Shown one piece after another: positions 5,296 to 9,682 of a stretch of 9,682 bases of DNA. Source of the stretch: Ruoffia tabacinasalis (lineage in GTDB: Bacteria > Bacillota > Bacilli > Lactobacillales > Aerococcaceae); contig NZ_JBHSHQ010000071.1 in assembly GCF_042652985.1 (NCBI RefSeq), positions 1-9,682 of the forward strand. Direction: 5' to 3'. Below the pieces are notes generated by a model that saw only the letters and a program-made list of their open reading frames with translations, searched no databases and was not told where the DNA came from. The position numbers and the translations under genes were made by a program. Every line of letters starts with the position of its first letter. Position 1 is the first letter of the stretch.

Positions 5296-6276
5296 ATGAA
5301 AAAAATTATTAACCTATTATTAGTTGTCAGCTTAGCATTAGTGAGTATCCTATACGGCTCATCAACAACAGCCAGCGCACAAGAACGAGAACCTATTAGC
5401 GTTGGGATATTACAATTTAATGCCCACGGATCATTGGATGAAAACTACCGAGGCTTCATTGAAGGCTTAGCTGAATTAGGTTACGTTGAAGGGGAAAACT
5501 TGACGGTCAATTATGTGAACGCTGCAGCTGAAGTCAGCCAACTTCCATCACTGGCAAGTAGTATTGAAGCAGAAAGTGATTATTTATTTGCTATTGCGAC
5601 ACCATCTGCTCAGGCTTTAGCCAATACAACTCAAGATAAGGTCATTTTATTCTCATCTGTAGCCGATCCAATTGGAGCTGGTGTGGTTGATTCATTAGAA
5701 GAACCCGGACGTAATTTAACTGGAACAACAAATATTGGACCCATTGAACAACAAATTAATGAAATTTTACTCCCATTAGTACCAGAAGCTAAAAAAATTG
5801 GTTTAATTTATAATTCAAGTGAAATTAATGCCCAATACCAAGTCGATATTGCGGTACCAATCCTAGAAGAGCAAGGCATTGAACCAGTTATTAAGACAAT
5901 CTCATCAACAAACGATATTAGCCAAGCGATGAACGCCTTAGTTAATGAAGAAGTGGACGGAATTTATTTAGTGACAGACAACTATATCGCTGCATCGATG
6001 GCACTTGTCGGAGAAATCGGAAAAGAAGCGGGCATTCCAATGGTCGGTGGATCGAATGATATGATTCTCGAGAATGGTCTAGCAACTTATGGATTAGATT
6101 ACTATGAGCTAGGTGTCCAAACGGCCGAGATGTTAGTCAGAATTATCGATGAAGACCTTGACCCTGCGACAACGCCAGTGGAGTTAGCTAACTACTTAGA
6201 ACTCGTTGTTAACGAAGATTATGCCAATGCTATCGGCATTGATCCACAAGAAATTTATGACTTAATGGAAGAGTAG
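5296..6276 (+). CDS. TrpX-like ABC transporter substrate-binding protein (aromatic amino acid)
   Basis: This is an extracytoplasmic binding protein of the ABC_sub_bind (PF04392) family. Its Lactobacillales members, called TrpX, are linked to uptake of tryptophan or other aromatic amino acids. The 326 residues start with a signal segment (KK, hydrophobic stretch to about 19, possible cleavage after Ala28 in TASA-Q). Two periplasmic-binding-type lobes follow, with family stretches GFIEGLAELGYVEGENL, VADPIGAGVV, IGLIYNSSE and GGSNDMI. No lipobox Cys is present; the spot after LYG is Ser. AAAGGAG (5281-5287) is eight bases before the ATG. A permease and ATPase gene normally follow, but here a hairpin comes directly after the stop, so the gene stands alone. 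The Phe-rich attenuator upstream suggests phenylalanine as ligand or signal, which is inference. Confidence 0.87.
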   Translation: MKKIINLLLVVSLALVSILYGSSTTASAQEREPISVGILQFNAHGSLDENYRGFIEGLAELGYVEGENLTVNYVNAAAEVSQLPSLASSIEAESDYLFAIATPSAQALANTTQDKVILFSSVADPIGAGVVDSLEEPGRNLTGTTNIGPIEQQINEILLPLVPEAKKIGLIYNSSEINAQYQVDIAVPILEEQGIEPVIKTISSTNDISQAMNALVNEEVDGIYLVTDNYIAASMALVGEIGKEAGIPMVGGSNDMILENGLATYGLDYYELGVQTAEMLVRIIDEDLDPATTPVELANYLELVVNEDYANAIGIDPQEIYDLMEE

Positions 6277-6308
6277 AGGCGTATTTACAAATGAATAATA
6301 ACAATTCT

Positions 6309-6347
6309 GACAGCAAGAAATGATAAGCCTTTTCATGACTTGCTGTC
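6309..6347 (+). terminator. Probable terminator after the trpX-like gene
   Basis: GACAGCAAG (6309-6317) pairs perfectly with CTTGCTGTC (6339-6347), and ATGA with TCAT inside. The tail that follows is only moderately T-rich (GTATTGTTTG), so termination may be incomplete. Confidence 0.55.
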
Positions 6348-6422
6348 GTATTGTTTGTATAGAAAACGATACCACGGTATAATACTTATAATAAGTAAGA
6401 GACTATTTAAGGGGGAACTACC

Positions 6423-7676
6423 ATGGATGAAAAATTTGTATATGCAGTCTATGACAGAATCGAAGAAGCGAATAAAGCAGTTCAAAATTTAACAGATGCC
6501 GGAATACCTGTGAGTGCAATCTCACTCTATGCAGACGATGATGTTGTGGAAGAAGCAAATCAATCCGCGAGTGTCGTTGAGTTAGAAGAATATGATGATG
6601 ACGATGACCATAGATCATTTTGGAATCGAATCGCTGATTTCTTTGGATCTGACGACGGTGATGATGAGAATTTCCCAGTTGATTTAAAAGGTTATAAAGA
6701 TGAACTTGATGACGACAAGATATTAGTCGTAGTAGAGAAGACTTATGAAGGCGAAGCACTTTCAGTGGATACGAACGTAAATGTTATGGAAGAAAATGAT
6801 CCAAACCAAGTAGAGACATTCACACAAAGGAATGACTATCCAACACCAGATGAAACAACTGATTCAGAAAATGCAACAGTTATCGCTGGTGATATGGGTG
6901 CAGAAACTTACTACTCTAAAGAGCATCAAAAAGATAGCACTGAAGTAGACTCACAAGTTGACCCAGACGACCGTCAATATACTGTCACTGAAAATGTTCA
7001 ATACGATGAAAGTAATAAAGTAGCAGGAGATACTGCACGAGAATCAGAAGAAGCAGAAGCCTACTATACAAATCTTAATAAGCAACCGCAAACTGACCGT
7101 GATGCAGCAAACAGATCGTCAAACGAGGTCACTTATATAGAAGATCCAGTGGCTGATGAAAAGTTACGTGCGGATAGAAAAGAAGGTGGCGTTGCTGGAG
7201 ATATGGGTGACTCATCCGATTATTCACAGTATTACCAAAAAAATCAAGAAGCAGCTACACCGACTTCTTCCACAGGCTACCATGATGAAGATTATTATTT
7301 AAAAGGTGAAGAATCAAGACTGGAAAGAGAGTCTGAAGGGAAGCGCCGTGATTTCATGGGAATGGGGGACATCAAACGTCCAGTATCAAACCGTTCGAAT
7401 AATGATCCGAGACTTGGAGAGTTTGAAGGTGAGATGCGTCGTTATGACGATTATCCACCTGCAGACGAAGAAGGCGTAAACCCTGAACAGTATGGAGCAG
7501 AAGATAAAGGCCCTCAAAACTTTAATACACCAAGCCCAGAAGATACAAATGACTATGCAGACCAAGAAGAAGGTCATCAATTGGGTGAATTTGAAGCAGA
7601 AATGCGTCGACACGACGATAATCCACCTGCAGATGAAGAAGGCGTAAACGCAGATCAATATGAGGACGATAAATAA
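6423..7676 (+). CDS. YflT-domain general stress protein with a long acidic, repeat-bearing tail
   Basis: Residues 1-105 match the YflT / general stress protein 17M domain (PF11181): FVYAVYDRIEEANKAVQNLTDAGIP at the start, an acidic insert, FWNRIADFFG, and the closing strand DDKILVVVEK. The domain is known from heat- and stress-induced proteins of Firmicutes, with no known biochemical activity. The other 310 residues are hydrophilic, very acidic and probably disordered. Three degenerate units begin with VIAGDMG (153), VAGDT (200) and VAGDMG (257), each followed by a YY or SQYY pair. Two closely similar 31-32-residue units make up much of the last 87 residues. GGGGG (6411-6415) is seven bases before the ATG. 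TATAAT occurs at 6378-6383 and again at 6387-6392. A signal peptide is absent, so the protein is probably cytosolic. Single-gene unit. Confidence 0.8.
   Translation: MDEKFVYAVYDRIEEANKAVQNLTDAGIPVSAISLYADDDVVEEANQSASVVELEEYDDDDDHRSFWNRIADFFGSDDGDDENFPVDLKGYKDELDDDKILVVVEKTYEGEALSVDTNVNVMEENDPNQVETFTQRNDYPTPDETTDSENATVIAGDMGAETYYSKEHQKDSTEVDSQVDPDDRQYTVTENVQYDESNKVAGDTARESEEAEAYYTNLNKQPQTDRDAANRSSNEVTYIEDPVADEKLRADRKEGGVAGDMGDSSDYSQYYQKNQEAATPTSSTGYHDEDYYLKGEESRLERESEGKRRDFMGMGDIKRPVSNRSNNDPRLGEFEGEMRRYDDYPPADEEGVNPEQYGAEDKGPQNFNTPSPEDTNDYADQEEGHQLGEFEAEMRRHDDNPPADEEGVNADQYEDDK
7413..7673 (+). repeat. Two near-identical coding repeats at the end of the stress-protein gene
   Basis: The units cover residues 331-362 (7413-7508) and 387-417 (7581-7673). 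Both begin LGEFE-[GA]-EMRR, continue with DD and PPADEEGVN, and end in QY with an acidic tail. They are separated by 24 residues rich in P, N, D and E. Synonymous codon differences between the copies suggest an old duplication kept at the protein level. Confidence 0.85.
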
Positions 7677-7692
7677 TTGAATTCTAATTTAG

Positions 7693-7729
7693 AACTCGTA
7701 CTTGAGGCAATTCAAGTACGAGTTTTTTT
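7693..7729 (+). terminator. Rho-independent terminator of the stress-protein gene
   Basis: AACTCGTACTTGA (7693-7705) is perfectly complementary to TCAAGTACGAGTT (7712-7724), with a 6-base loop, followed by an unbroken T run to 7729. Confidence 0.92.
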
Positions 7730-7755
7730 ACAGCGAGAGTCATTTATTATACAAT
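7727..7755 (+). promoter_or_regulatory. Promoter upstream of the PTS pseudogene
   Basis: TTTACA (7727-7732) and TACAAT (7750-7755) are 17 bases apart. The -35 overlaps the T tract of the preceding terminator. It would give a leader of about 230 bases before the PTS start codon. Confidence 0.55.
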
Positions 7756-7992
7756 GATTCTAACAATCGAATGCTGTCAGGAAAGGCGTCTAGTCATCTG
7801 ATGATAAGAAGGAGTAAACTAAGAAAAATATACATAATCGAACGTCGAAACGGCTAGTATCAATCATAAGATGATTTAATAACATTATAAATTGTCTAAT
7901 GACTGATGGCGTTTACTATAGAAAAACGGTAGAATTTTGAAATTGAAATATATATAATGTACCTACTATAAAAGAATGATGGAGGATTATTT
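7756..7992 (+). other. Leader/intergenic region before the PTS pseudogene
   Basis: No gene is visible. AAGAAGGAG (about 7806-7814) looks like a ribosome binding site but has no ATG at a useful distance. TGATGGCGTTTACT (7904-7917) is a poor match to a CcpA cre site. A second -10, TATAAT (7953-7958), has no good -35. GGAGG at 7982-7986 serves the PTS frame at 7993. No antiterminator (RAT) sequence of the BglG type was recognised. Confidence 0.4.
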
Positions 7993-8714
7993 ATGACGAC
8001 CGTGAAAGACGAGAAACAGGGGAGCATCTTAAATAAAGTATTAGATGCTTTAAAAAATATATTCGCACCAAACTTAGTTGCCTTAAGTGCAGCTGGTATT
8101 CTGCAAGGTTTTACAATCTTGTTACATACGTTCGGATTGATTCAAGAGGGACGCGCTGAGTACATTATCTTAGAAACAATTTCAGGTGCCGTGTTCTACT
8201 TCTTGCCTGTCCTACTAGCTTATTCAGCGGCGAAAGTATTTAATACAAACCAAGTATTAGCAGCCTGTGTGGCCTTATTCATGTTACACCCAACGACAAG
8301 TCCAACTTAGCTTTAGCTGGTGCAGCATTAGCAGTCATGATTAAATCTAACAATTCAAGTTACAAGCAATACTCAGTGACAGCAGTTGTAACTGCTGCTT
8401 TAGGAGTTTCGCAACCGGCTTTATATGGTATCGCCATTCCTTATAAACGCGTAATGATCGCAAGTTTTATCGGCGGTTTAGCAGGAGGATTTTATGCCGG
8501 TATTGTTGAATTCTATTCTTATGCCTTTGTATACCCAGGTATCGCGGCACTGCCAGCATTTATCTCTCCAGATGAATCATTTGGAAACTTAATTAACAGC
8601 ATCATTGTAATGATCCTGGCATTCGGAGTTTCATTCTTAATTGTCTTATTCGGTAAATTTGAAGACATGCCAGATGCAGAAATTGCTGAAATCGTAGGAG
8701 AAGAAGAGAATTAA
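7993..8714 (+). pseudogene. PTS EIIC (beta-glucoside/sucrose type), internally deleted and frameshifted
   Basis: The intact gene would encode the membrane channel (EIIC) of a phosphotransferase sugar permease. The first 105 codons hold the EIIC N terminus (FAPNLVALSAAGILQG, then AVFYFLPVLLAYSAAKVF) up to ALFMLHP, then meet a TAG at 8308-8310. The C-terminal part reads in another frame from about 8292 (PNDKSNLALAGAALAV) to the stop at 8714, including the conserved GVSQPALYGIAIPYKR. The two parts add up to about 240 residues against roughly 350 for a normal EIIC. The middle, more than 100 residues, is therefore missing at the CACCC/AACGAC junction and the frame is shifted. No EIIB or EIIA domain is attached. 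The ATG at 8337 has no ribosome binding site, so the second part is not a separate gene. Confidence 0.85.
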
Positions 8715-8731
8715 TTCAGAAATTATGAAAC

Positions 8732-8755
8732 GTCGCCATAGCGGTGGCTTTTTTT
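8732..8755 (+). terminator. Terminator of the PTS pseudogene
   Basis: GTCGCC (8732-8737) pairs with GGTGGC (8743-8748), including two G-T wobbles, around ATAGC, and is followed by T7. Confidence 0.8.
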
Positions 8756-8852
8756 ATATAAAATAGCAGCTGTAGACAGAAAAATATCTGTAAATATTTT
8801 AAAAAGGTCATATATAATGCAATTTATAATTTGCACATAATATGCGTATTAT

Positions 8853-8880
8853 TTGAGTTGATAATGAAATGTTATATAAT
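8853..8880 (+). promoter_or_regulatory. Promoter of the PepSY protein gene
   Basis: TTGAGT (8853-8858) and TATAAT (8875-8880) are 16 bases apart, about 40 bases before the start codon. Upstream lie several short AT-rich inverted repeats: ACAGA/TCTGT, TGCAA/TTGCA and ATAATA-TGCG-TATTAT. They could bind a regulator. Confidence 0.7.
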
Positions 8881-8918
8881 GGAGTTGTAGTCAAAAAAAT
8901 ATTAGGAGAGATACAATT

Positions 8919-9548
8919 ATGAAGAAATCATTGAAGAGTTTTGCGTTGCTAGGTATATCTGGATTAATGTTAACTGCTGTAGCACCACACGTGACAGCCC
9001 AAGATGATTCTCAAGAAGCATCTACTTCTGAAGAGTCAGTTAGCTCAGAAGAAAGTACTGAAAGTACAGATGAAGCCCAAACTGAAGAGAGTGACTTACA
9101 AGTAGCCCTTAATGATGCAGTAGCACTATTCCAAGAAGAATACCCTAATGCAGAAATTGAAGAGTTAGAAGTTGAATTAAGAAATGAAGAATACCGAATT
9201 ACGATTCATGGATTTGAAGATAATATTGAATACGAAGTGGACTTTAGTGTAGACCCAGTAGAAATTACTGACCGCGATGAAGATAATGAAGACGATAATG
9301 ATAACGATGGTGAAGCATTAGTTTTAGAAGACTTAATCACCATTGATGAAGCATCTGAAATTGCTTTAGAAGAAGCTGGCGAAGGAACAATCACTGATTG
9401 GGACTTAGATAGCGATGACGGAAGAGTCCGTTGGGAAATTGAAATTGATGGTGTAGAAAATCCAGATCAAGACGATGATGATGACAAATTACACATCGAA
9501 ATCGATGCAGAAACAGGAGACATCCTAAACGTTGAATTCGATGACTAA
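8919..9548 (+). CDS. Secreted acidic protein with two PepSY domains
   Basis: The 209-residue product starts with a Sec signal peptide: KKSLKS, a hydrophobic core, and probable cleavage after VTA at residue 27. There is no lipobox, so the protein should be released or held at the wall non-covalently. A Ser/Glu-rich linker (about 28-57) follows. Two PepSY-like domains come next, about residues 58-115 (LQVALNDAVALFQEEYPNAE) and 140-209 (ITIDEASEIALEEAGEG to GDILNVEFDD). Each has the helix-plus-strands pattern ending in ExxxDPVEI or DAETGDIL. Runs of Asp/Glu join the domains and interrupt the second one (DQDDDDDK). PepSY domains are often found in protease propeptides and cell-surface proteins and may inhibit proteases or bind cations; no specific role can be given. 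AGGAG (8904-8908) is ten bases before the ATG. Single-gene unit. Confidence 0.87.
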   Translation: MKKSLKSFALLGISGLMLTAVAPHVTAQDDSQEASTSEESVSSEESTESTDEAQTEESDLQVALNDAVALFQEEYPNAEIEELEVELRNEEYRITIHGFEDNIEYEVDFSVDPVEITDRDEDNEDDNDNDGEALVLEDLITIDEASEIALEEAGEGTITDWDLDSDDGRVRWEIEIDGVENPDQDDDDDKLHIEIDAETGDILNVEFDD

Positions 9549-9560
9549 TTAATAGTATTT

Positions 9561-9588
9561 AAGGAGGCTTGAAAAAGCCTCCTTTTTT
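9561..9588 (+). terminator. Terminator of the PepSY protein gene
   Basis: AAGGAGGCTT (9561-9570) and AAGCCTCCTT (9575-9584) pair perfectly around GAAA and run into a T6 tract. Confidence 0.95.
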
Positions 9589-9682
9589 GTTGTGTACAAC
9601 TGTTTATTTAAATGTTGAATTGCAATAATTATTGCGACAATTTTTTATTTACTCAATTAATAAGAGTTCGTGTAAAAATACT
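9589..9682. other. AT-rich end of the window with two palindromes
   Basis: GTTGT-GT-ACAAC (9589-9600) and the perfect 14-base palindrome GCAATAATTATTGC (9622-9635) are the only structures seen. The second is followed eight bases later by a T-rich stretch. They could be operator sites or a weak terminator for a gene beyond the window. No reading frame is visible. Confidence 0.35.

Noticed and set aside
6351..6383. SigB-type promoter for the stress protein
   Set aside because: GTTTGT and GGTAT are present but the spacing (17) is too long for SigB, and Lactobacillales often lack SigB. The sigma-A alternative also has imperfect spacing, so no promoter was called.
8337..8714. Separate gene for a C-terminal EIIC fragment
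   Set aside because: It has no ribosome binding site, and EIIC-like sequence continues upstream of the ATG in the same frame to about 8292, so it is the remainder of the deleted gene.
1..9682. tRNA, rRNA, CRISPR arrays, origins
   Set aside because: No cloverleaf, rRNA segment, regularly spaced repeat-spacer pattern or DnaA-box cluster was seen on either strand.

Overview
The window looks like a chromosomal segment of a low-GC Gram-positive bacterium of the order Lactobacillales, perhaps Aerococcaceae or Carnobacteriaceae. The evidence is AT-rich intergenic DNA, strong AAGGAG-type ribosome binding sites, sigma-A promoters and hairpin-plus-T-tract terminators. It is also the gene types: a YtnP-like lactonase, a QueT transporter with a preQ1-II-type leader, a TrpX-like binding protein, a YflT-domain stress protein and a secreted PepSY protein. 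The family-level placement is inference.

Layout. 1-1055 (minus) is the left part of an IS3-family insertion sequence cut by the window edge. It has OrfA, the start of OrfB in the -1 frame, and a well-formed -1 frameshift signal between them. 1218-2048 is an aldo/keto reductase, followed by a TetR-family regulator (2173-2727). A bidirectional terminator separates these from the convergent queT gene (2775-3317, minus). The queT leader folds like a preQ1-II riboswitch. A divergent promoter drives a metallo-beta-lactamase-fold lactonase (3574-4461).

4462-5295 has no conventional gene but is rich in signals. It holds a promoter-to-terminator unit that looks like a small RNA (about 4514-4751). It then holds a perfect consensus promoter (TTGACA-17-TATAAT), an 18-residue phenylalanine-rich leader peptide with an ideal ribosome binding site, overlapping alternative RNA stems and a strong terminator. 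All of this stands in front of a TrpX-like aromatic amino-acid binding protein gene (5296-6276). It reads as a ribosome-mediated attenuator sensing phenylalanine, and it is the most interesting item in the window. The binding protein has no permease or ATPase gene beside it and no lipobox.

6423-7676 encodes a YflT-domain general stress protein with a long, acidic, repeat-bearing tail. 7993-8714 is a broken PTS EIIC gene: its middle is deleted and the two ends are in different frames. 8919-9548 is an acidic secreted protein with two PepSY domains. Nearly every gene has its own promoter and terminator, so most units are monocistronic.
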